From positions 1,744,992 through 1,808,991 of the forward strand of contig JAQFVV010006313.1 of assembly GCA_028023455.1 (NCBI GenBank): a stretch of 64,000 bases of DNA. Reading direction: 5' to 3'. Under the pieces are notes generated by a model. The model was not told where the DNA came from and did not search any database. It worked only from the letters and a program-made list of their open reading frames with translations. The DNA is from Epiperipatus broadwayi. Lineage: Eukaryota > Onychophora > Udeonychophora > Euonychophora > Peripatidae. Shown here one piece after another: positions 54,134 through 64,000 of the stretch. Both the position numbers and the translations under genes were made by a program. Within the stretch, counting starts at the first letter, position 1. Each line of letters opens with the position of its first letter.

Positions 54134-54148
54134 GAAGGGAAGGGGAAA
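54134..54148 (+). promoter_or_regulatory. Polypurine tract of LTR element 1
   Basis: GAAGGGAAGGGGAAA lies directly before the 3' LTR and is the plus-strand DNA primer. Confidence 0.9.
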
Positions 54149-54242
54149 TATAATAGTAACTTACAGTTATTATTATTGGTCTAACATGTTTTATCTCTTA
54201 GGAAATTATTTATAAATATAAATTTTTATTTGACTATTTTAT

Positions 54243-54303
<61 letters not shown>

Positions 54304-56251
54304 AGTTTTAAATAATACATACCTTAAGCTTTTGAGTAAAATGCCAGATTTGAAGTTAAGAATAAATACTTATATATATTTTTTATTTTATTATTAAATC
54401 TTAATGTCAACGGAACAATTGATAGTTGAGTTAGGCATGAACTTGTAATAACACACGAGCAGATTCATTCGTTCTCTTGTTATTAAAAAGCGAAGAAAAC
54501 GAAAATCATTTCTCTTTAAAAATAACATTTTCTTTTATCAATACTACTGTTCAATGATTGGAATTTACACATTAACTTTTCCAAATTAAGATAATCTGTG
54601 GATTAAAAGTCTGCAAGGAAAATATTTTAATTTTCTATTAAATTTTAAAGGAATAGCAATATAAAAGAAAAGAATGTCTGTTTAAGTTTTTTTTTGGAAA
54701 CTACGTTGTTTTAACACTTCCATTATTCTCTCATATATATATAAATTTAAAATAATTATATATATTAAGGATAAAACAATGTGTAGTGAGTAGTATAATT
54801 ATTATATCATAAAAGGTTTCAAAACCAACCTTGCATGCTATTTTAAAATATTTTGAAATATTGGATATATAGAACGTCTAATGATAATAGAAAAATAAAG
54901 GTTAATAACATCTACATTCAAAGAATATTTATTTTATTTCACATTAATCAAATCATTGGACATTATTAACAGTTTATCGTTTAAGGATAAATAAAATCAT
55001 CATTATACCAATGGATTAATAATATACTTCGTTAAAGATCTTCATTAGGATGATGAACTATAGTTTTCTTTATTATTTATTTATATATATTATAATAATG
55101 CTTATATTATTTTAATATGTTTATTATTATTATTATCTTTATTTCAAATTTGGCATGCATCATTATATCTTAATAGGAAAATTATATTTATTATTAAATA
55201 TAATTAATTGAAAGCTTGACATAATTCATCAAATTAGATGAGGGATATAAAGAATAGTTATTATTTGACAGATATCTTAAACAGGATTATATTGTATTTA
55301 CTATGTAATATTGTAAACATTTAATGTACTTTATTTATCAAAAATACATATAATATATAAGTTATACAATTGCAAATAGTACTTATATATTGGTAATTAT
55401 GAAACATATAAATAAGAATGGTAAATAAATTAATAAATTACATAAATTATTAATTTTTGAACCCAGATATTGTTTTTATATATCTGTTAATTTAAACTAT
55501 TTTCTTTAATTTTTGAAAGTTTATTATAGTATTGAGTTTTATCATAGGGTATTAAATAAAAATATTATTTATTAATATTTTTAAAATGATAAAATTCATC
55601 CGTATTTATTTATTAATATTTTATTATCTATTATATTATATTTTTTATTATTTATTAAATATTGATTTATTAACTTGATCTCTTTGTCTAATCATTATTG
55701 AATTATATTATATATATGCTAGTATTATAAATATCATATGAATATCAATTGTAATTAATTCTTATATAAAGGCATATAAATAATAACTTGTTTTGAATTT
55801 TCCCTGAAGAGAGCTAATTGCAAATTCTCCATGAGTTTGAATATCGTGGCATAATGGTGAATGAAAGAGGGATGAAAGATGGATGAACTAGTCTAAATTA
55901 TATTAAAACTTATTTAAAGATTATTGAGCTAGCATAAAAAAGATAGATATAATCATGGACTTAGTATTTCATTGATTCATTTCTAGCATTCTACCTGAAG
56001 ACCCAAAGTCCGATTGTAGTGAAATGCATATTCTCTTTTTAGGGAATTTAATCATCCCCATATATACAACTTAGATTTTAAATATAATCCATTTTGTTAT
56101 ATTTGGCAAACCTAACTATGAAGCATTAAGTTAATGATTTCCAAGCATTAAATATAATTGTTTCTATTATATTTGGTATATCAACTGGGATGATTAAATG
56201 CCATTCCATTATATTTGGTGCCTCAACTAAGGCTATCAAATAGGCCATCCC

Positions 56252-56257
<6 letters not shown>
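54149..56257 (+). repeat. LTR element 1, 3' LTR
   Basis: Partner of 45630-47788. It has its own TA tract (54246-54301), longer than that of the 5' LTR, and lacks the ~35 bp found there. It ends CCCATTATA and runs straight into a TA repeat. Confidence 0.92.

Positions 56258-56284
<27 letters not shown>
56258..56284. repeat. (TA)n microsatellite split by LTR element 1 (right half)
   Basis: A TA run starts at the base after the LTR. Flanking unique DNA resumes at 56285. Confidence 0.9.
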
Positions 56285-56290
<6 letters not shown>

Positions 56291-57106
56291 TTAATTGTGT
56301 GTTGCTAGTGAATGTGCTAAGATGTTGGGTCTTGCTTTACAAGTTTCCCAAGATCATCAATAGCTGAGTCCATGCCTTTGTTTACTCCATGAACTCCAGT
56401 AGAGTGTGGCATGAGTGTCTCACATGAGAATTATTCATGTATGCCCCCACAGCCATGAAGGTCCTGGGTGAGGGATAGGTTTGGACTGTGTAAGTCTAGA
56501 GATGTCCCAGATAAATGGTGAACAGCCTATCCAAAATTAAGTTATTTTACTCATTTTGTTTTTCTTTGTAAAGCCATGGTATCAACATAATGCATGCCAT
56601 TCTTGACATTATATCTCACTGGAACCACCATACATTTCCCTAATAGTTTATTATTAAATAAATTCCAATTATGTTCAGTGTAGCTCTATCTTATAATTAA
56701 GCTCAACAATTTGTGTGAACTGCTCTCTGATTAATATCAATATTTTCTTTTAATTTTAATTAGTTTCAAGTCATTAAATTTCTTTAATACTTTGTGTATC
56801 TCACACATACTTACAGCATCACAATACATTAGACACATTATAATAAATTATAATCCAAATACAAACTACCAGAAAATGTTATTTATTTTCTTTTATAGCT
56901 ATTAAATTTGTATAGCTAACATTATTTATCTATTATATGATTAAAAAATATTTTATTTAAATTAATTTTTTTTATTAACTTATCCCTGCTGTCTAATTTA
57001 CACACTATATACACTGATATGTATCTTTGTCACATCTATAGTCCTTGTTAGGTAAACCTAGGGCTATTTTAATTATAGTCTCTTGCTTCTTCCTGACCAC
57101 CAGTAA
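56285..57106. other. Spacer, first 250 bp less AT-rich
   Basis: 56310-56530 is noticeably richer in G+C (for example CATGAAGGTCCTGGGTGAGG) but has no useful open frame and is not recognised. The rest is AT-rich. Confidence 0.45.
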
Positions 57107-57290
57107 GAAATTATTCTTTAGTAGCATCAGATGTGTTATCATGTAGGTGGCACTGTAAAGGTTAGGCTTTAGATTTGAGCTTGGGATTTTTGGGAGGGAA
57201 CTCCTATAGTATTGAGTTTTGTGTCCTGGGTTTGAATTCTGCATTGTATTAGCAAGGTAGATGAATCTGACCATTACAATACTAAAAAAT
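57107..57290 (+). repeat. SINE-like dispersed repeat, copy 2
   Basis: Partner of 358-545. It contains CCTGGGTTTGAATTCTGC, close to a pol III B box, and ends AATCTGACCATTACAATA. The frame on the minus strand over it is a shadow. Confidence 0.45.
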
Positions 57291-57554
57291 ATAACATTGA
57301 AAAGGGAGCATACAGTAGTATGTTTCTATATTTCCAAAATATTTTATAAGAGTTTCACAAAAAAATATATGGTTGAATAAAAATGAAAGCTAAGAAAATA
57401 AAAAAAATAAATGAAGATTATTTAAATGATGCTGTTTTTTTCTGTAAATAATTCTTTAATACTCTGGAAAATGCTGTGAGACTTATTTAATAGATATACA
57501 AAAGTAGAACTAAGGATAAAATTTAAAAATATCAATATAAATTTCACTGGATGT

Positions 57555-58140
57555 TTTTAGAATAAAATTATATATGGATAATCCTGAATTAGGTAAAAGT
57601 AATTGCTAAAAATCCCCTGTCATATTATTAATTTACGTGGAAACATAATGGTTGATATTAATCATACAATTAAACTTAGATAGAATATGTTTGTTGGAAA
57701 TAGTTTCATATTTAAAAAAAATATATAACTATGTGTTTGTAATGAAATTTTATAATAGATGTGTTTTAGCAATGATCCTTGTGGATTTACACTGTGGATA
57801 TTTAACAAAAGATCAATATAGGATATTTTACATTAGTCAACAAAGTAACAAGAAGAGATATGATATGAAATACATGAGTGAGAGCACTAGCAGTTATAAT
57901 GGACATTGTTGAAAGAAATAAAAGGTAAAAACAGATCTGGATTGTACAATATTATAAAAGATGAAGATATAAATTGGAAACCAGAAGAGTGTTAAAAAAT
58001 CCTAGAAAAAATCATATGTAATATGAATGGATAAAATAAAAATGTTTTTTTTTTATGTGTGTGTTGTGGAAAAGAGTCTATAGATTTGATGAATTAGATT
58101 AAACATGGAAAGACCTTCATCTTGCAATATATTGATATTT
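57555..58140 (+). mobile_element. RTE-type LINE, copy C (3' fragment)
   Basis: GGAAACATAATGGTTGATAT (57640) matches GGAAACATAATGGATGGAAT of copy A (60803), and GAGACCTTCATC-like text near 58110 matches the end of copy A. It is therefore the last 600 bp or so of a 5'-truncated LINE, lying just upstream of copy A in the same direction. Confidence 0.6.
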
Positions 58141-58479
58141 TTTGAAATTGTATAGACAGATGTTTGTCATTATCTGAAAGATCTTTTGATTCATCTTAGG
58201 AGTCCTTAAAGAAAATGAACAGGGTAAATTTCTTATGTCCACTCCATATATTCTTGTCATTGCAGCTATTTTTATTATGTGATTATTTATATAGTATATG
58301 AACATAGATGGACTGCTCACCACCAAGAATTAGACAGCATGATGAATTTATTGGCTTTTCACCTCTGAGTTTAAGATCAAGAAATACCATCACATTTCTT
58401 CTCAGTTGCACGATAATGCAGAATGAATATTTATTTCTAATGTAATATACATATAATCATGACATACAAAATAATGCAT
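58141..58479. other. AT-rich spacer between LINE copies
   Basis: Nothing recognised. Confidence 0.5.
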
Positions 58480-61370
58480 GTATGTTATTCACAGGAGGCT
58501 GTAAACTCATCAGCCAAGGCAGCAGTTGATGGTTGAAGATGGAGGGTGCCAAGAATTTCCTGATTGCATATCCAGGATGCCATTTGATGACATTTTTTAT
58601 TTAGATACTTACAACTAATGATCACTTTCAAGTGGGAAAGATTGTAATAAATTGGAAGAAGAACTGCCTTATATTAAAAGAAACATTATTGTACTTCACA
58701 GGTAAAGTTAGAAGAAAAGGTGAAGAGACAATTGTTTTAAAAAGTGGAAATGCACTCTACCACAAAAGCACAAATATTAAAAATACAAGTCAAAGAATTC
58801 ATTTTAAATGAAAAGTGGAAGAACAACATTGTTGAGATTGGTGGTGTATCAGATAGAGTGGCAACATTAGTTTCAACTTAATACCATATACCAAATGGAG
58901 AATATTCAGGTTTATGCCCCAACAAGTTTCCATAGTGATGAAATAAAGAAGATTTTTATATGGATAAATAAAAGGCTTTTGATCAGACTAAATATTATTT
59001 TAAAATTGTTATGGGAGACTTTAATAATAGAATCAGTAAACAAATGAAAATGTTGTAGGTAAATTCAGTTATGGTAATAGATATGAGAGATGAAATATAC
59101 ATGTTCAGTTTGCAAAAAAAAAAAAGTTCACATGATTTTTTGTGGGAAAACAATGTTTAAAAAAGTGTACATGGAAGCATTCAAATAAAGTTACAGCAGA
59201 ATTGCATTATATTTTGACTAACAAAAATACATATTTTAAGATCATAATGTTCTTAACAATTTCAACACAGGAAATGATCATTGATTAGTAAGATGTAAGT
59301 TACATGTTAATGCAAGACTAGAGAGACAAAATGTATAAAAAAACATATTTACAGTTGATATTCATAATTTTTCAGAAACATGCTAATGAATTTAAATTTG
59401 AACCTGCTAATCGGTTTTACGTATTAGTAAATTTTGAACATGATTCATATTTGAATGAAATTAATATGAAAATAACTGATACACTTAAAAACCTGCAACA
59501 AAGATTGCTGATAGAAAAAAGCGGCAATTGACTAATAAAATTTTTAGTGAGACTAGAGAATTTATGAAGAAAAGAAGAAATATGAAGATATATAAAATTA
59601 GCATTAAAAGGATTAAATATCTCAAATTTTGTAAAATAGTGTGAAGAAGAGTTGATAATGATAAAAGAAAGTATATTTGTGAACAAACAAGGAAAGCTGT
59701 AGAAGAGAATAATAGTCTCAAGAGTGTAAAACAAAATTTTGATATTGGTAGAAGACATATCTGCAATAATGAAAAAAAGATGAAACTAAGAGGAGAGATG
59801 ACATTATGAAATGGATAGAAGAGTTCTATCAAAAATTATATAGTAATAAAGATCAAGTATTTTCTATATCTATTATATCTTCTTAATTGCCCAGAATTTT
59901 AAATGAAAAAGGAAGACATGCATTTAAATTTTTGATGAAAGGAAAAGTTCCAGATAATAACGGAATTATAATCAACATATTAAAAGGAGAAGTTGAAGAA
60001 ATAGAAAAAAAATGGCAATGTTTTATAGCAAAGATCTGATAAAGATGTACCAGGTCATTGGAAGAATGCAGTATTAATATTAATATTTTAAAGAGGTGAT
60101 AAATAAGGTATTAGAAATTACAGACTTATCCAGTCTTTTATCAAGTTTATAAAAACTTTTTACCAAGATAATTACAACTCATCTACAGACAGCATTGGAT
60201 TTCAATCAACCATGTGATCATGATGAATTGATTTAAAAGTGGTTTTAGTATAGTAAATCATATCTAATTATTGAAAGAAGTTATAGAAAAAGACAATGAA
60301 AGTGCATTTCCATTATGCTTTGGATTTGTGGATTATGAAAAAACATTTGATTCTATAAGAATTTCTTCAATGATTATAGCATTATATCATTAAGGTATAG
60401 ACCCAAGATATTGTCATATTCTAAACAAAATATTTATAAGATGCAATAGCAACAATTAGATTACATAATAATAATACAATGGTTAACACTGGGAAGGGAT
60501 CAAGACAGGGTGACTCCATATCTCCAACAAAAATTTCTACAGCAGTGCTGCATAAAGTATTTTGTGGATTAAAAGAAGTTAAAGGAGTAAAATAGCTTGA
60601 GATTATTTATGTCATATATATTTTGCACATGATGTAGTCGTTTTTGCAAATAATGCTTTAGAGCTTGAAGATATGTAGCAGGAGTTACCAGATGAAAATG
60701 GAAAATGTAGGACTAAAGATAAATGTTAAATAGACTAAATTAATGTTAATGGATTTTCTCAAAAGATGAAAATAAAAATTGATTATGATGACTTAGCTGA
60801 TGGAAACATAATGGATGGAATTAATCACAGAACTAAACTTAGTTGAAATTATTTTGGTAGAAATAATGTAATATTAAAAATAATTATGCCTATATGTTTA
60901 AAAAAAGATTTTAAATAAATTTGCTTTATCAGTTCTTACTCATAGATCTGAGACATGGTCAGTTAATAAAAGAGCAATACAGAGATTTCAGACCACTCAA
61001 AATGTATGGAGAGATGCATGTCAGAAATAACAAGAATAGATTGGTAATGCAATATATGGGTCAGAGGAAAAACAGGTATTGCTGATTTCATTGAAAAAAA
61101 TTAAAACTAATGTAGTTGGAGTTGGAATGAACATATTTATAGATTAATGGTAATATATGGACAATTGAAATCTTAAACTAGTTTCCAAAAAATTGTAAGA
61201 GATACAGAATTAAAAAAAAATGCCACATGTTAGATGGGTGAATGAAATAAAAAGTTTATAGGGGTGATTTGGTGAAGAGAGTCTAGAGATCAGACAAGAT
61301 CAATTGAACTTGGAGAGACCTTCATCCTGCAGTGGATTGATAATGATTGACAATGATGGTGATGATATGT
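58480..61370 (+). mobile_element. RTE-type LINE, copy A (near full length, degenerate)
   Basis: It starts near GGAGGCTGTAAACTCATCAG and ends in TGATAATGATTGACAATGAT-type trinucleotide text, the kind of 3' tail typical of RTE elements. It carries an endonuclease and RT in the usual order. No LTRs. Copies B and C are relatives. Confidence 0.75.
58544..61330 (+). pseudogene. LINE A endonuclease-reverse transcriptase
   Basis: Pieces in order across frames begin with MEGAKNFL (58544), GKVRRKGEETIVLKSGN (58700) and KIVMGDFNNRI (59005). The last of these is the GDFN motif of the apurinic-type endonuclease. Then come HYILTNKNTYFKI (59205), KVPDNNGIIINILKGE (59945, RT entry), FGFVDYEKTFDSI (60325, first RT Asp), GKGSRQGDSISPT (60490) and HMM-type remains of the F.DD box near 60630. 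SETWSVNKRAIQRFQ (60950) and HVRWVNEIKS (61225) are at the C terminus. The family nicks DNA and primes reverse transcription on the target. Many stops and shifts make it a dead copy. It resembles the elements often labelled craniofacial development protein 2-like in animal annotations. Confidence 0.75.
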
Positions 61371-62405
61371 GTGTAATTGAGTCAATTATATTTATTTATT
61401 ATGTAAACCATGTGAATTGTCCATTGTCATTACCTAAAATATATGAACTTATGAGTAAAATAATCCTCAGCTAACGATCTAAACTAAAGTGATTGCTTTA
61501 AACAATGAAAAAGGAAAGAAAAATATAAATGCAAAATTACTTATTACTTTAATTGCCACATATACTATGCAGTGAGAGTTTAAAGACAGTCTAAATTTGT
61601 TTTTGAAGGCCTAAAAATAAAATGGTAACAAAGTTATACATCCTAATAAATATACTCTGATTTTTGATCAGAAAACTTTTGTGCTTTTATGTCAAAATTT
61701 TTAACAGATAACTTGTCTGTACTACTAATCTCACCATGCTTTGTAATACTATGCAATCCAGTTTTTTCTAAATCTAAAAACGATACCTTGTTCACAATAA
61801 ATTTTGCAAATATTTCTTCAAATAATTGCTAAGATCTTTTAATAAATTATTGTCATATTGATACTATCATTTGAAATTTGCTTTTAGTTAATCCTATTAG
61901 ATGTTTTTCCTTGTTCCATATTATTTATCACAAGATAAACTGTTCAAACTAAAATATTTTTCACACTTTAAGAAATGATATTGATTTTTACATCTTTAAA
62001 TCAATACTGATTATTTTTTGCAGGCATTTCTCTATCTCATGATTAAAAGTCATATTTGTACAAGTAGTATATGTTGTAAAGTTGCACAAATTCTAGCATT
62101 AAAAAACAAATAAATTCAAATGAGGATACAAAATATAATAAAGATGTCTGACTTTTTCTTTTCAATCGAAGCACTCTAAAAAATCTTATATTCATAGTTT
62201 CTATATCAGGTGACAGAACTTGTTAAAACATTTTCTATTTAAAGCATGTCATTCTTTGATTTAATGATTTTATGGTTAGGACTTAAAGTTCATCACTTCA
62301 TAATATTTTAATTTTTACCACTTTTTGACATCGCAAATAATTGTTTCAAATTTTTATTTCATGGATTATGACTAAAATTGTATTAATATACTAATTAAAA
62401 GAACG
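61371..62405. other. AT-rich spacer
   Basis: No gene or repeat recognised. Confidence 0.6.
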
Positions 62406-62407
62406 CT

Positions 62408-62485
62408 TTAATATATATATATATAAAATACATATTTTGCGGGTTAATATATATATATATAAAATACATATTTTGCGGGTTCATC
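62408..62485. repeat. 42-bp tandem duplication at the PLE C end
   Basis: A TA run followed by AAAATACATATTTTGCGGGT occurs twice. It duplicates the tip of the Penelope-like element. Confidence 0.85.
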
Positions 62486-62515
62486 CGTGTTAAAAACTTT
62501 TAATATCAATATACT

Positions 62516-62552
62516 GACGTTTCGACTTGGTCACACAAGCCATCCACAGAGT
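62516..62552 (-). ncRNA. Hammerhead-like core of PLE C (degenerate)
   Basis: On the minus strand CTGTGGATGG, hairpin CTTG-TGTGAC-CAAG, then TCGAAACGTC. The GAAACGTC part fits the second core and cleavage triplet. The first core is altered and one or two bases longer than CUGAUGA. Confidence 0.45.
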
Positions 62553-62643
62553 TATAAAAAGGTAGAAAGACGGTTGTAGAGGCGCTACAATCACTGGTTT
62601 GAATAAAACATTAAAAATCCCACCAATAGCAAAAATGTTAAAT

Positions 62644-63000
62644 TTAAGAATGTTTTTTAAAGAAATCTTTCCAAATAGGAGGAAGTTTGCACGTATCATC
62701 TCGCTTATTGATACAATCTGGCCTTTTAAGTATCTCAATGGTTTCTCTGATTTTGCATTGGTAGAGATTATCACATCTGGATATGATCCTGGTACTAGAA
62801 AAATCTATTTTATGACCTGAATCTATAGTATGGAGTGAGAGTGCTGATGATGATGAGTATTGTTTAACTGCATTAGCATGCTCATCTCTCCTAACACTGA
62901 TGCGACGATTACTCATACCTATGTAAGAAGCTTTACAATTTTTACATGAGATTTGATAGACACCATGAGATTCAAGAGGGATTGAATCTTAGGTTGGTTA
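62644..63000 (-). pseudogene. PLE C GIY-YIG endonuclease
   Basis: The minus frame 62916-62644 starts at the MSN after YIG and ends KDFFKKHS. The upstream text reads SCKNCKASYIG, with both cysteines, and HGVYQI-like residues near 62960, so the ATG at 62916 is internal. It differs from PLE B at about a dozen residues. The nuclease part is open from YIG to its stop. Confidence 0.8.
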
Positions 63001-63189
63001 TTATATTTGATCTTTTGATACAGAAAATGCTGTATCTATATTATACGTTTTAATATACGTCCGATACTGTCTGTAGTTCCTTTTACATATGGAACACAAA
63101 TCCTAATAGCTGACTTATCATCTTTTTTTCTATTTTGTTTATTTTGGCTTGAAATAAGGCTTTTTTTTATAAATTTTAATTATAACTAT

Positions 63190-63640
63190 TTCTAATAAAA
63201 CACTATTAATATGATTTATTTTTCTTTCAGATTGTCATCTGAAAGGTTAATTGCTCTATTTAAAAGAGTTTGGCTACAGAAACTATCTGAGTTGGGATGA
63301 TGAGAATGTAAATGTAAATATCTGTTTGTGTTATCCTTTCTGTAAATAGAAAAAGATAAACTATTTTGTTCTGGTGACTAGAACATCAAGAAAGGAGTTT
63401 TATCAGACTCTGTCTCCATTGTAATTTAATATGAGGTGATATTATTTAAATGTAAGAAAAAATATCTAATGTATTTTTTCATGGCCATATGACAAAAGTT
63501 ATCTATGTATCTGAGCCAAATGAGAGGTTTTAAAGATGATGATCTAAAGCACGGTTCTATATTATGAATAAATCAGCTATACTCCTGAGATAGGTGAGCC
63601 CATAGAACCAAATGTGAATGCCAAAATGATTAGAGAAAGT
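63190..63640 (-). pseudogene. PLE C reverse transcriptase fragment
   Basis: On the minus strand FGSMGSPISGV (63585-63620) is the RT motif B region. LRYIDNFCHMA (63485-63514) is motif C with the second catalytic aspartate replaced by asparagine. TPFLMF near 63390 is the PFLDV block with a one-base loss. The RT is inactive by residue change as well as by frame breaks. Confidence 0.7.
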
Positions 63641-64000
63641 TTAATAAAGCAATATTGTGTGCAAGTGTGGATTATATTTAAACTTATCAATTGGTTAAAA
63701 AGAACACATCAAAAGAGATAGCATTTTACTTTTAAAACAGAAATAAAATGAGAGAGTTTTAATATATGATTAATAGGGGTGTTCATGAAACCGATAATAT
63801 CTAGCTAAAATTATGGAGAATCTACTATTGGAAAGAGGTATTGTATTTTTGCCATAAATTTTTGAAGAACAAGATTTTCAGAGGATTTTTTATTTTTTAT
63901 CTCTTTAATTTATAAAAGCTTTTTTTTTTCCAATTGTATGATTCTTTTGATAGTTTATAAGTTTTATCACTAGAGACTAATTTTATTATGGTAAAGCAGA
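63641..64000 (-). other. Upstream part of PLE C or spacer at the window edge
   Basis: It probably continues the PLE RT in broken frames, but no motif is clear. The element continues beyond the window. Confidence 0.4.

Larger units (their letters stand above)
62410..64000 (-). mobile_element. Penelope-like element C (runs off the window)
   Basis: Minus-strand copy of the same family as PLE B. From its 3' end it has the terminal GGATGAACCCGCAAAATA block, the hammerhead-like segment, the GIY-YIG endonuclease, and then RT blocks up to the edge. It is longer than B but more frame-broken in the RT. Confidence 0.85.

Noticed and set aside
59417-59832. Two minus-strand frames of 113-115 codons
   Set aside because: They are antisense to LINE A and hydrophobic only through the T-rich complement.

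Overview
The window looks like non-genic, very A+T-rich (well over 70% by eye) nuclear DNA from an invertebrate animal. The reasons are the very long (TA)n microsatellites, the lack of any dense coding layout, and the mixture of animal-type transposons: Penelope-like elements (PLEs) with GIY-YIG endonucleases, RTE-type LINEs, a mariner transposase, Ty3/gypsy LTR elements, MITE-like and foldback elements, and a 418-bp satellite array. The species cannot be fixed from the sequence. I found no host protein-coding gene that I can defend. All recognisable protein sequence belongs to mobile elements, and almost all of it is broken.

Layout: 0-4.5 kb is AT-rich spacer with a SINE-like repeat and a roughly 1-kb foldback element (2.2-3.2 kb). 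A 5'-truncated PLE on the minus strand (4.5-5.9 kb) abuts a 418-bp satellite (5.9-11.5 kb). About ten direct copies are followed by an inverted block. One monomer carries what reads as an Illumina adapter fragment, and the copies near the inversion are full of single-base dropouts, so this part of the assembly is suspect. 11.5-20.5 kb is spacer with a candidate TIR element (13.6-14.8 kb) and an inverted repeat pair (14.8 and 18.2 kb). The 3' end of a second PLE lies at 20.5-21.3 kb. 21.3-28.3 kb is spacer with one MITE-like element.

A minus-strand LTR retrotransposon (28348-35323) keeps both LTRs, a primer-binding site and a shortened gag, but has lost nearly all of pol. From 36.0 to 39.2 kb there is a dense cluster of palindromic/foldback repeats and a PLE end. 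The satellite monomer shares ordered sequence blocks with this foldback family. A LINE copy at 40.9-43.7 kb is interrupted by a (TAA)n tract, a perfect-TIR MITE and a mariner remnant.

The best preserved element is a Ty3/gypsy retrotransposon at 45630-56257 on the plus strand. It has two LTRs of about 2.1 kb, PBS, gag, protease, reverse transcriptase, RNase H, integrase and polypurine tract, and it sits inside a (TA)n microsatellite. It carries two indels in gag, one frameshift in pol and one stop codon in RNase H, so it is not intact. Two more RTE-type LINE copies follow (57.6-58.1 and 58.5-61.4 kb). A third PLE on the minus strand runs off the right edge (62.4-64.0 kb).

There is no operon-like co-operation here. 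What links the region is mobile-element biology: LTR elements lodged in TA repeats, PLE termini carrying hammerhead-like cores, and a satellite that appears to have grown out of a foldback repeat.
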